A stretch of DNA of 9,317 nt from Bacteroidaceae bacterium (GCA_017618515.1 JAFZUB010000192.1:1-9317); one strand, 5' to 3'; shown: positions 1 through 5,865, numbered from the stretch's first letter. The notes: generated from the sequence alone by a model not told the origin. A program made the numbers and translations.

Positions 1-1621
1 CCACATCGAGGCGACGACCTTCGCCGTCATAGAAGTCGTAGGTCAGCTCAGCGCCATCCACTATCCAGAATACAGAGTCGCGCGGCTGACACGAGAACTC
101 GTAGCCTCGTATCTCACCTCCAGTGGGCGCGTTGCCCATGACGTCGGTCTGCTCGTTGGTGAGCGTGGTCCACGTGGGATCAACCTTCACACCGCAGCTC
201 TTGACTGTGTCAATCTTTGCGGGCGTGGGAGCGTTGCCATCGCTGAACACTTGCAAGCCAAACACTACATCCTGACGAACCCACACCTGCTTGGTGTCGG
301 CCTTGAAGGTATAGTCGGGCGTGACGGTCTTGGCCACCACTCCCTCCACGGGGATGTCCTGTGCGGTGAGCACGAGGGTGGCGGTGGGCTCTACATCCAC
401 GCGGTGGCGCGGCTGGTCGTCAAACCAATACTCATAGGCAGCTATCTTAGGCTCCTTGGTCTGTGCCGGGGTGTCCTTAATGTCGGGCACTGTGAACGAG
501 GTCACGGTGACGGGACCGTAGAGGCCCTGGGCATCCTGCAGCTGATAGTATAGGCGGTGGAGACCGGGCGTGAGTGCCGAGGCGTCCACATCAACGGCTA
601 CAGTGCCGGTGGCTGCGCTGACAATGGTCTGCTCGTCGTAGTTGTTGTCTATCCAATAGCGGAAGGTAGCGACGGCATTGTCGGCCACCTCATCGGTATT
701 GACCACGAGGAACGAGCGGGTAACGAGCTGCGAGGTAAGTCCCTGCGAGTCGTTGACCCGGATGGACAGGGTGTGGAGACCGGGAGTGAGGGCGCTCACA
801 TCGAGATCGAGAGCCACGGTGCCGTCGGTGGGCACAGAGGCGGTATGGCGTGAGTCGTAGTAGCCGTCAAACCAGTAGTCGTAGGTGGTAAGTGCGTTTT
901 CAACGGGCGGGGCGAACTTATACACCAGGAACTGTCGGGTGACGAGCTGCGAGGTGAGCCCCTGCGTGTCGTTGACACGTATAGATAAGGTATGCGCACC
1001 ATCCGACAGGCTGCTCATGTCGAGGTCCATGGCTATGACGCCACTGGCAGGCACGGGAGCTGTCTGACGGTCGGCATACCGATTGTCAATCCAGTAGTCA
1101 TAGGTGGTCAGCTGGTTATCGAAGGGCGGAGTGACACGCTGCACTGCAAACTGGCGAGTTACCAGCTGCGAGGTGAGCCCCTGCGTGTCGTTGACCCGGA
1201 TAGCAAGCTGATGCACACCGACGGTCAGGCTGCTCATGTCGAGGTCTAACGCCACGGTGCCACTGGCGGGCACGGGGGCTGTCTGACGGTCGGCATACTG
1301 GTTGTCAATCCAGTAGTCGTATGTGCTCAGTTGATTGTTGACAGGCGTGACCAGGTGCTGCACGAGGAAATGGCGTATCACCGGCTGGCCCCAGAGTCCA
1401 TTGCTGTCGCCCACGCGGATACCCACCGTGTGGACACCCGTCGTGAGTGCCGACGCGTCAATGTCCTGCTGCCAGGTGTTGGTGATGGCCACCTGCGTGC
1501 GCCCGTCAAAGTCATAATCAAGCCACCACTCGCACTTATCGACGCTCAACTGCGCCAATGCCGCGGTGCTCATTGCCAGACCTGCCGCCAACGACCAAGC
1601 TAATTGTCTTATCTTGTTCAT
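1..1621 (-). CDS. Secreted tandem-repeat surface protein (YxYW[IF]D repeats), C-terminus outside window
   Basis: The frame is open from an ATG at 1621 to the left edge, giving 540 codons with no stop, so the gene is cut there. Residues 1-23 form a signal peptide with an ALA-Q cleavage site (MNKIRQLAWSLAAGLAMSTA start). Six repeats follow, each with a Trp in a YDYWIDN-like motif (W33, W104, W177, W250, W323, W399), then a segment of the type G-[LV]-H-T-L-x-I-R-V-N-D-x-Q-G-L. Repeat spacings are 71, 73, 73, 73 and 76 residues. The pattern resembles the Bacteroidetes YFxDTDPG / G-H-x-l-x-iRvkD-x-nG repeats, probably Ig-like beta-sandwich modules; that link is from memory. After residue ~420 the sequence changes to a non-repeat segment with a few Cys. 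It lies 69 bp behind the beta-helix gene on the same strand and is probably cotranscribed. No enzymatic motif is visible. A structural, adhesive or binding role is inference. Confidence 0.8.
   Translation of the reverse strand, partial: MNKIRQLAWSLAAGLAMSTAALAQLSVDKCEWWLDYDFDGRTQVAITNTWQQDIDASALTTGVHTVGIRVGDSNGLWGQPVIRHFLVQHLVTPVNNQLSTYDYWIDNQYADRQTAPVPASGTVALDLDMSSLTVGVHQLAIRVNDTQGLTSQLVTRQFAVQRVTPPFDNQLTTYDYWIDNRYADRQTAPVPASGVIAMDLDMSSLSDGAHTLSIRVNDTQGLTSQLVTRQFLVYKFAPPVENALTTYDYWFDGYYDSRHTASVPTDGTVALDLDVSALTPGLHTLSIRVNDSQGLTSQLVTRSFLVVNTDEVADNAVATFRYWIDNNYDEQTIVSAATGTVAVDVDASALTPGLHRLYYQLQDAQGLYGPVTVTSFTVPDIKDTPAQTKEPKIAAYEYWFDDQPRHRVDVEPTATLVLTAQDIPVEGVVAKTVTPDYTFKADTKQVWVRQDVVFGLQVFSDGNAPTPAKIDTVKSCGVKVDPTWTTLTNEQTDVMGNAPTGGEIRGYEFSCQPRDSVFWIVDGAELTYDFYDGEGRRLDV
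425..1531 (-). repeat. Six coding tandem repeats, period mostly 219 bp
   Basis: The Trp codons of successive repeats lie at 1523-1525, 1310-1312, 1091-1093, 872-874, 653-655 and 425-427, giving spacings of 213, 219, 219, 219 and 228 bp. Repeats 2, 3 and 4 are the most alike; repeats 2 and 3 share an exact 32-bp stretch (945-976 and 1164-1195). Repeats 1 and 6 are the most diverged, as expected when an internal array grows by unequal exchange while its ends drift. Confidence 0.9.
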
Positions 1622-1660
1622 AAGAGCTTGAATTAAGTTCAAAAGTTCGAGAGTAAACTC

Positions 1661-1688
1661 CTAATTTCTAATTCCTAATTCCTAACTC
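1661..1688. repeat. Heptamer array, unit GAATTAG (minus strand), 4 copies
   Basis: Four consecutive 7-bp units, two of them exactly GAATTAG on the minus strand and the other two differing by one or two bases. The array begins two bases past the stop codon of the beta-helix gene and fills much of the 69-bp gap before the repeat-protein gene. The rest of the gap (1622-1660) has only weak short inverted repeats and a poor promoter-like match. Confidence 0.85.
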
Positions 1689-1690
1689 TT

Positions 1691-2764
1691 TTAGTCTATT
1701 ACTACGGGCTGTGCCTCAGCCTTCAGAGTCACCTTCAGTATGCCCTCGGGAGAGGTCTGCCTGTCAACGCTGATCTCGGTGATGCGAGGTACGCTGGAGA
1801 CTTTGTTCCAGCCGTGGCCTCCCTGAACGCCGGGCATGGTGCCGTCGTTGCCGGCAGTGGCGTAGGTGTCGATGAGCTCGTAGGTGCGAGTCTCACTATA
1901 GTCGAGGTTGCCAATCTCATCCTTGAAGAAAGAGCTCACAGCAAGACTGTTGCCGAAGAAGCAGTTGGTAACTACGTTGTCGGGCCATGTGTCGGTGTCC
2001 TTGTATGCGAACATTATGCAGTTCTCAATCTGAGCGCCTACTGCCACGTTCTGGCGGATGAGGCAGTTGGTAAAGCGATACGGGCCCTGCGGCTGTCCCC
2101 AGCCATAGCTATAGCTGTCATACCACTTGTTGGTAATGCAGTGGTCAACGAGCACGGTACTCATGAGAGTCTCAGTGGTCGGGAAGTTATACACACGTCC
2201 GGCTATCCAGCAATTGAAAACGCGCAGATTCTCACCCTTGAAGCTGGTATTGCCAGATATATCGCCGTTGACCATACACTGGCGTATGGTGAGGTCCTTC
2301 ACATTGGCATTGGCAACGAAGGTGTTGAAGCGGCAACGGGCAATAACAAGGCCAACGTAGGGCGCATCAGAGTTGTTGGTGTTGTTGGATAAGGTGAAGT
2401 TGCCATTGAAGCAGATGCCCTCGAAGTGTAGGTTATCCATGCTCTTGAGGTCCTGCGGCAGCAACTCAAAGCCGTCGTTGATATAGGTGCGCTTGGTGCC
2501 GGTGGCAGCATCGTCCTCAAAAGCTACGCCATAGATGCTGACAGCCTTGCGCCACTGCGGCCTGCTGAAGGTGCCCGATGAGAGAACGATGGTAGCGCCC
2601 TCATTGGGAGCTGCATTGTAAGCCTTGGTGAGGGCGTCTGTGCCGTAATACACGGTAGTGGTACCGTCGGTGAGAGTCAGCGTAGCCGACTGTGTTTCTG
2701 TGACCTGTGCGCCGGCCACCAGTGAGACCATCAGAGCGATGGCTGAGAAAAGCATTTTCTTCAT
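1691..2764 (-). CDS. Secreted right-handed parallel beta-helix protein
   Basis: A complete 357-aa protein. Residues 1-19 form a signal peptide (MKKMLFSAIALMVSLVAGA, then Q). Residues ~50-290 show beta-helix rungs: short beta-strands alternating with Asn/Cys turns, such as LHFEGICFNGNF, LVIARCRFN, LTIRQCMVNGD, LRVFNCWIAG, VLVDHCITN and FTNCLIRQN. A GNDGTMPGVQGGHGW block lies at ~305-319, followed by PRITEISVD and a final beta-rich segment. I recall this ending from Bacteroidetes pectin-lyase-fold proteins often found beside YFxDTDPG-repeat genes. No polysaccharide-lyase catalytic residues can be assigned, so it may bind or act as a scaffold rather than be an enzyme. It is the first gene of a likely two-gene operon with its own promoter at 2822-2853. 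The start ATG is supported by the signal peptide directly after it. Confidence 0.8.
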   Translation of the reverse strand: MKKMLFSAIALMVSLVAGAQVTETQSATLTLTDGTTTVYYGTDALTKAYNAAPNEGATIVLSSGTFSRPQWRKAVSIYGVAFEDDAATGTKRTYINDGFELLPQDLKSMDNLHFEGICFNGNFTLSNNTNNSDAPYVGLVIARCRFNTFVANANVKDLTIRQCMVNGDISGNTSFKGENLRVFNCWIAGRVYNFPTTETLMSTVLVDHCITNKWYDSYSYGWGQPQGPYRFTNCLIRQNVAVGAQIENCIMFAYKDTDTWPDNVVTNCFFGNSLAVSSFFKDEIGNLDYSETRTYELIDTYATAGNDGTMPGVQGGHGWNKVSSVPRITEISVDRQTSPEGILKVTLKAEAQPVVID

Positions 2765-2774
2765 AATAATAAAA

Positions 2775-2816
2775 GGTTAGAGGTTATTGGTTATTGGTTA
2801 TCGGTTATTGGTTTAA
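2775..2816. repeat. Heptamer array, unit GGTTATT, 6 copies, in the 5' leader of the beta-helix gene
   Basis: Six contiguous 7-bp units. Copies 2, 3 and 5 are exactly GGTTATT, copy 4 is GGTTATC, and the outer two are degenerate (GGTTAGA, GGTTTAA). The array lies between the predicted -7 promoter element and the ATG at 2764, so it would make up most of the transcribed leader. Confidence 0.9.
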
Positions 2817-2821
2817 TGGGA

Positions 2822-2853
2822 CAAAAATATGTATATTATTTCGAATAACCAAA
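2822..2853 (-). promoter_or_regulatory. Bacteroidetes-type promoter for the beta-helix/repeat-protein operon
   Basis: On the minus strand the -33 element TTTG is at 2853-2850 and the -7 element TATTTTTG (consensus TAnnTTTG) at 2829-2822, separated by 20 bp. Both match the Bacteroides primary sigma factor consensus. The expected start near 2815 would give a leader of about 50 nt. Confidence 0.65.
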
Positions 2854-2869
2854 TTTTTAGCACATATTT

Positions 2870-3586
2870 CTACCATTTGTGCTCAAAACGATCGAGTAGG
2901 CGTAGCGACTGACGGAGTGTGGCTTCAACCGGCCACCCTCGCTGCATGGCGTACTGGCGGATGAGGAACTCGTAGAGGTCGCGCCTATGGGTGAGTCGCA
3001 CCAGATTGCGTAGGCACTGGCTATCGGAGGGCATGCCATCGGTGAAATGGGAGCGGTTGATGTCGATGAGCATGAAGTGGTAGTGTCCGTCGGCATCGCG
3101 GTGGTAAAGGAAATTGGTAAGATTAAGGTCGCCGTGCAGGACTCCGCGGCTATGCATCAGCACCAGATGCTGTATCAATGCGCGCCCCAGCTCGCGGTCG
3201 TAGTCCTCACGGTTGCGCAGGTCGATGGCCACCTCTCGCCACAGACATTCCTCGCTCACGAAATAGCCCACGGTGAACAGACCATGGGAAAAGGTCTCGA
3301 TATATGCTATCTCGCGCGGGGTATCGATGCCTCTGCGCCTGAACTTCTGAGCGTAGAGGTATGCACGGGCGGCCTTGGTCTTGCGGAAGAAGGTATATAC
3401 CACCCGCTGGATGGCGTTGACTCGCTTGTAGCGCTTTACGATGAACACCTTGCCCTCGTGCTCCATGCGGCGCACCTCGTTGCGCTCGGAATATAATAAC
3501 TCGCCCTCACCGCGCTCAAACAGCTCGGGGATTTGACGAATGAAATCGGCATGGAGGCGGTAGTTATCTGAGAAGACGAGTTTCAT
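2870..3586 (-). CDS. Lipopolysaccharide (Kdo/WaaP-like) kinase family protein
   Basis: A 238-aa cytoplasmic protein with no signal peptide. It has the small-kinase signature of the Kdo kinase/WaaP (InaA-related) family. The likely ATP-binding Lys is K51 in VFIVKRYK. The catalytic loop is HGDLNLTNFL at 151-160, with D153 as the catalytic Asp and N158 as a metal-binding residue. The DFG-equivalent Asp is D175 in MLIDINR. The length fits the family. Members phosphorylate sugars of the lipid A-core region (Kdo or heptose) at the inner membrane. The LicD gene upstream and GT4 gene nearby fit a role in surface glycolipid modification. The exact acceptor cannot be read from the sequence. The start ATG at 3586 lies about 36-40 bp downstream of a good -7 element. 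Confidence 0.8.
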   Translation of the reverse strand: MKLVFSDNYRLHADFIRQIPELFERGEGELLYSERNEVRRMEHEGKVFIVKRYKRVNAIQRVVYTFFRKTKAARAYLYAQKFRRRGIDTPREIAYIETFSHGLFTVGYFVSEECLWREVAIDLRNREDYDRELGRALIQHLVLMHSRGVLHGDLNLTNFLYHRDADGHYHFMLIDINRSHFTDGMPSDSQCLRNLVRLTHRRDLYEFLIRQYAMQRGWPVEATLRQSLRLLDRFEHKW

Positions 3587-3590
3587 TAGG

Positions 3591-3618
3591 ATTGAGAATT
3601 GAGGGTTGTGATTTGAAA
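3591..3618. repeat. Degenerate heptamer array (ATTGAGA/ATTGAGG type), 4 copies
   Basis: Four units in 7-bp register just upstream of the kinase start: ATTGAGA, ATTGAGG, then the diverged GTTGTGA and TTTGAAA. It lies within the predicted leader of the kinase gene. It is less perfect than the other arrays and is recognised mainly by its phase and by the TTG core in each unit. Confidence 0.6.
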
Positions 3619-3627
3619 TTTATGTAC

Positions 3628-3655
3628 GCAAAGGTAGTAAAAATATTGAACATTG
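3628..3655. repeat. 28-bp direct repeat, copy 1 (copy 2 at 4632-4659)
   Basis: These 28 bases are identical to 4632-4659, about 1 kb away. Both copies lie just upstream of a minus-strand gene and contain the -7 element (CAAAGGTA on the plus strand), an A-rich stretch and the start of an ATTGAAC heptamer array. They may be duplicated promoter modules or strongly conserved promoter architecture. Confidence 0.9.
3629..3636 (-). promoter_or_regulatory. -7 promoter element for the kinase gene
   Basis: The minus strand reads TACCTTTG, a full match to TAnnTTTG, inside the context ACTACCTTTGCG. It lies 42 bp upstream of the kinase ATG, giving a likely start near 3622. No good TTTG is seen at the expected -33 position. 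Confidence 0.55.
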
Positions 3656-3754
3656 CCGCTTCGCTCTCGAGCCTTTTAACGTCAGTCCGCGCCTAAAGAG
3701 CATCCTTGCTCTTTCGAGACGGCGCGACCACTGACAAGGCTCTCGCGATATTCT
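3656..3754. repeat. ~99-bp palindromic intergenic element flanked by 11-bp direct repeats
   Basis: The core 3661-3748 folds into one long imperfect hairpin in four nested stems: TCGC (3661-3664) with GCGA (3745-3748); GAGCCTT (3669-3675) with AAGGCTC (3736-3742); GTCAGT (3681-3686) with ACTGAC (3730-3735) plus CGCGCC (3688-3693) with GGCGCG (3721-3726); and AAAGAGC (3695-3701) with GCTCTTT (3708-3714) closing a 6-nt loop. ATTGAACATTG stands on both sides (3645-3655 and 3755-3765). It has no ORF and no T-run typical of an intrinsic terminator. It could be a MITE/REP-like element, a structured RNA, or a processing or stabilising hairpin between LicD and the kinase gene. Confidence 0.7.
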
Positions 3755-3782
3755 ATTGAACATTGAGGATTCAGGATTGAGG
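3755..3782. repeat. Heptamer array, ATTGAAC/ATTGAGG type, 4 copies
   Basis: Four contiguous units: ATTGAAC, ATTGAGG, ATTCAGG and ATTGAGG. The array ends one base from the LicD stop codon (3784-3786), so it is the first thing transcribed after that gene. Its left end forms the right-hand direct repeat of the palindromic element. Confidence 0.85.
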
Positions 3783-3783
3783 T

Positions 3784-4593
3784 TTATAGCTTTGCGTCCT
3801 TGTAACTAACATTCAGGTCAACATAGTGGAAGCGGTGCTGGCGGCGCTGCTCAAGCGGTGGAAGAGTCATGTAGTCGCCATACATGTGGGTAAGGTATTC
3901 GTGAGGGTGCTCCACACCCATCACCTCGAGGTGTTCAAACTGCACAGGTGTAGGCTGCCCCACTACCGCCTTGTCAATGACACCGTGAAAGCCGTCGTCA
4001 TATACACACACGTGGCTGCTAGTAGCAAAGGGATACTTGCACAACAGACGGCGCGTGGCACGCTGCAGCCGCTGCTGGCCTATAACGCGGCGACATAACA
4101 ATGGCAGCCAGCTAGACACCCCCTTACCATGACGATAAGGGTCGCGGTAAGCCATATACACAGCTTTCTTCAGTATGTCGTAGCGCACCAAATGCAGGCG
4201 GCGCAGCAACGCGTTGGCAGGCACGCCGTCAAGGGGGAAGACGTCGATATACACTCCGCCCAGATAAGGGAGGTGCTGACGCTCCATTAGTGTGGTGGAC
4301 GCATCCTGCACCTTGCCGAAAGGCAACGGATAAGCGGAGTCCAGTTCATGGCAAACAAACTCGTAAGGCTCAGGCAGCCACTCGTGGGCATGGGCGACAA
4401 ACCGTTCATAGTCCTCACGCGGCATAGCAATGTCCAGGTCATCGTCCCACGGGATAAAGCCTCCGTGGCGCACGGCTCCCAGTATAGTGCCGTCGTATAT
4501 ATAATAATATAGGCCGTGGTCGCGGCACACCTTATCGACAGCCGCCAGATTGCCGAGGATGCGCATCTGTATCGCTCTTATGTCGTAGTCCAC
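3784..4593 (-). CDS. licD-like: LicD-family phosphotransferase
   Basis: A 269-aa cytoplasmic protein. Residues 33-57 carry the LicD/FKRP-like nucleotidyltransferase-fold signature: YDGTILGAVRHGGFIPWDDD followed by LDIAM, with the acidic cluster D50-D52 and D54 as the likely metal-binding catalytic site. A second family-typical block is YIDVFPLDGVP near residue 115. Family members transfer phosphocholine or related phospho-groups from CDP-activated donors to cell-surface glycans; which donor is used here cannot be told. The start is a GTG. No in-frame ATG lies between it and the upstream stop, and the N-terminal IRAIQMRIL segment fits the family's usual opening, so GTG is preferred over the internal ATG at residue 10. 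The kinase gene lies downstream and a divergent GT4 gene upstream. Confidence 0.88.
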   Translation of the reverse strand: MDYDIRAIQMRILGNLAAVDKVCRDHGLYYYIYDGTILGAVRHGGFIPWDDDLDIAMPREDYERFVAHAHEWLPEPYEFVCHELDSAYPLPFGKVQDASTTLMERQHLPYLGGVYIDVFPLDGVPANALLRRLHLVRYDILKKAVYMAYRDPYRHGKGVSSWLPLLCRRVIGQQRLQRATRRLLCKYPFATSSHVCVYDDGFHGVIDKAVVGQPTPVQFEHLEVMGVEHPHEYLTHMYGDYMTLPPLEQRRQHRFHYVDLNVSYKDAKL

Positions 4594-4631
4594 CTTAATT
4601 ATTTGATGTTTAATATTTAGGAATTATGAAT

Positions 4632-4659
4632 GCAAAGGTAGTAAAAATATTGAACATTG
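4632..4659. repeat. 28-bp direct repeat, copy 2 (copy 1 at 3628-3655)
   Basis: Identical to 3628-3655. Here the heptamer array following it is uninterrupted, whereas after copy 1 the palindromic element intervenes. Confidence 0.9.
4633..4640 (-). promoter_or_regulatory. -7 promoter element for the LicD gene
   Basis: The minus strand reads TACCTTTG, a full match to the Bacteroidetes -7 consensus, 40 bp upstream of the GTG start. A transcription start near 4626 would leave a ~33-nt leader. No clear -33 TTTG is seen. It stands back-to-back with the GT4 promoter, with a heptamer array between them. Confidence 0.55.
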
Positions 4660-4676
4660 AGTGTTGAGCATTGAGG
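4649..4676. repeat. Heptamer array ATTGAAC/ATTGAGG, 4 copies, between divergent promoters
   Basis: Contiguous units ATTGAAC, ATTGAGT, GTTGAGC and ATTGAGG, followed by a T-run. The array fills the space between the minus-strand LicD -7 element and the plus-strand GT4 -7 element, and its third unit supplies the GT4 -33 TTG. Confidence 0.88.
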
Positions 4677-4693
4677 ATTTTTTTGTAATTTCG
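4664..4693 (+). promoter_or_regulatory. Promoter for the GT4 glycosyltransferase gene
   Basis: The -33 TTG (4664-4666) lies inside the heptamer array. After 19 bp comes the -7 element TAATTTCG (4686-4693), one mismatch from TAnnTTTG. A start near 4700 leaves a leader of about 15-20 nt before the ATG at 4715. This argues against the longer reading of the gene, which would begin inside the promoter. Confidence 0.55.
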
Positions 4694-4714
4694 CAGCTGA
4701 TTTGCGATGTTTTG

Positions 4715-5839
4715 ATGAGCATGAACTGTAAAAATACCATTATCGGGTTTGACGCCAAACGTATTGTGCGCAACGGCACAGGGCTGGGGAGCTATGGCCG
4801 CACGCTGGTCAATGACTTGGCTGCGCTCCCTCTGCAGCTGCATCTGTATGCTCCCGATGAGGGTCGCGAGGAGTTGCGCTCCCAAGTGGTGAAGCGCGAC
4901 AATGTGACGTTCCACTTTCCTGAACATGCCTCCACAGCGCTGGGCAAGGCACTATGGCGCAGCAGAGGGATAGTGAATGACCTCCGCCGCGACGGCATTC
5001 AGGTGTTTCACGGACTGTCGGGCGAGCTGCCTATCGGCATCCGCAAGAGTGGCATCAAGAGCATCGTCACCATTCACGACCTTATCTTCCTGCGCCACCC
5101 CGAATACTACCACTGGCTGGACAGTCGCATATATGCCTGGAAATTCCGCCGCACCATGAAGGAGGCCGACCATATCGTGGCTATCAGCGAGTGTACCAAA
5201 CGCGACATCATGGAGTATGCCCAGGTGGACAGCAGTAAGATTTCCGTTGTCTATCAGAGCTGCGCACCGCGCTTTAATGTCTCCGACAAGCCTGCCGACA
5301 CCTCGCAACGCTATATTCTCAGCGTGGGCTCCATAGAAGAACGCAAGAACATCTTGCTTGCCATCAAGGCACTGCACTGGCTGCCCGAGGAAATAAATCT
5401 GGTGGCCGTGGGACGCCACACGAAATATACCGACCGCGTAATGGACTATGTGAAGGCACATCATCTGGAGCATAGGGTAAGTCTGCGCCACGAAGTAACC
5501 AACGATCAGTTGCCCGCCCTCTATGCCGGGGCAGAGGCGTTTGTCTATCCCTCGCGTTATGAGGGCTTTGGTATCCCCGTGATTGAGGCTATCCGCTGCG
5601 GACTCCCCGTAGTGGCATGCACCGGTTCCTGCCTAGAAGAGGCTGGCGGTCCCCACAGCCAGTATGTGTCTCCCGATGACGAGCGTGGCATGGCTAACGC
5701 CATCAGCAGTGTGCTCAAGGGCAGCGACGGCAGAGAGCAGCGCATTGCTCTGAGTCGCGATTATGTGCGACGCTTTGAGGGTAACCAAATCGCCAACCAG
5801 ATGGCAGAACTCTATAAATTATTGAACATTGAACATTGA
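4715..5839 (+). CDS. GT4-family glycosyltransferase
   Basis: A 374-aa soluble GT-B protein. The N-terminal Rossmann half starts with IIGFDAKRIVRNGTGLGSYG, the acceptor-side glycine loop, and includes VFHGLSGELP and VTIHDLIFLRHP. The C-terminal half has the donor-binding features of GT4: SVGSIEERKN, and YPSRYEGFGIPVIEA with the E-x7-E pair E283 and E291. GT4 enzymes are retaining transferases using nucleotide sugars. In this setting a surface polysaccharide or LPS sugar is the likely product; the sugar cannot be predicted. ATG 4715 was chosen (4721 is an equally possible ATG) because an in-frame GTG at 4661 lies in the promoter and would add an unrelated 18-residue tail. The last codons (NIEH) and the stop are encoded by a heptamer array that also holds the next gene's promoter. 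Confidence 0.88.
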   Translation: MSMNCKNTIIGFDAKRIVRNGTGLGSYGRTLVNDLAALPLQLHLYAPDEGREELRSQVVKRDNVTFHFPEHASTALGKALWRSRGIVNDLRRDGIQVFHGLSGELPIGIRKSGIKSIVTIHDLIFLRHPEYYHWLDSRIYAWKFRRTMKEADHIVAISECTKRDIMEYAQVDSSKISVVYQSCAPRFNVSDKPADTSQRYILSVGSIEERKNILLAIKALHWLPEEINLVAVGRHTKYTDRVMDYVKAHHLEHRVSLRHEVTNDQLPALYAGAEAFVYPSRYEGFGIPVIEAIRCGLPVVACTGSCLEEAGGPHSQYVSPDDERGMANAISSVLKGSDGREQRIALSRDYVRRFEGNQIANQMAELYKLLNIEH

Positions 5840-5848
5840 GCATTGAGG
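5821..5848. repeat. Heptamer array ATTGAAC/ATTGAGG, 4 copies, spanning the GT4 stop codon
   Basis: Contiguous units ATTGAAC, ATTGAAC, ATTGAGC and ATTGAGG, then a T-run, almost the same as the array at 4649-4676. The GT4 C-terminus and TGA stop (5837-5839) are read from it, and its third unit provides the -33 TTG of the metallopeptidase promoter. Confidence 0.92.
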
Positions 5849-5865
5849 ATTTTTTGCTACTTTTG
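5836..5865 (+). promoter_or_regulatory. Promoter for the M60-like metallopeptidase gene
   Basis: The -33 TTG (5836-5838) overlaps the GT4 stop codon. After 19 bp comes TACTTTTG (5858-5865), a full match to TAnnTTTG. The predicted start near 5872 leaves a leader of ~37 nt, A-rich and without a Shine-Dalgarno sequence. Layout and spacing are the same as in the GT4 promoter. Confidence 0.65.

Noticed and set aside
425..1531. 219-bp repeats considered as a CRISPR-like or non-coding array
   Set aside because: The repeats are continuous in frame, code for similar protein modules and have no unique spacers of CRISPR size. The heptamer arrays also lack spacers.
1640..1647. Possible separate promoter for the repeat-protein gene (AACTTTTG on the minus strand)
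   Set aside because: The first base of TAnnTTTG is wrong and there is no TTG at the -33 spacing. Cotranscription with the beta-helix gene is simpler.
1814..2392. 192-aa open frame on the plus strand
   Set aside because: Antisense shadow of the beta-helix gene. Its sequence is low in domain character and has no promoter, while the minus frame has a signal peptide and beta-helix rungs.
3047..3496. 149-aa open frame on the plus strand
   Set aside because: Antisense to the kinase gene, whose catalytic motifs show that the minus frame is the real one.
3656..3754. Palindrome read as a simple rho-independent terminator
   Set aside because: The structure is much longer than a terminator stem, has four nested parts, and lacks a T-run on either strand directly after the stem.
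4661..4714. Upstream GTG start that would lengthen GT4 by 18 residues
   Set aside because: It lies in the heptamer array and over the predicted promoter (4664-4693), so it would not be in the transcript. GT4 proteins typically begin close to the GFDA segment.
4952..5491. 179-aa open frame on the minus strand
   Set aside because: Antisense to the GT4 gene, which has clear GT-B motifs in the plus frame.
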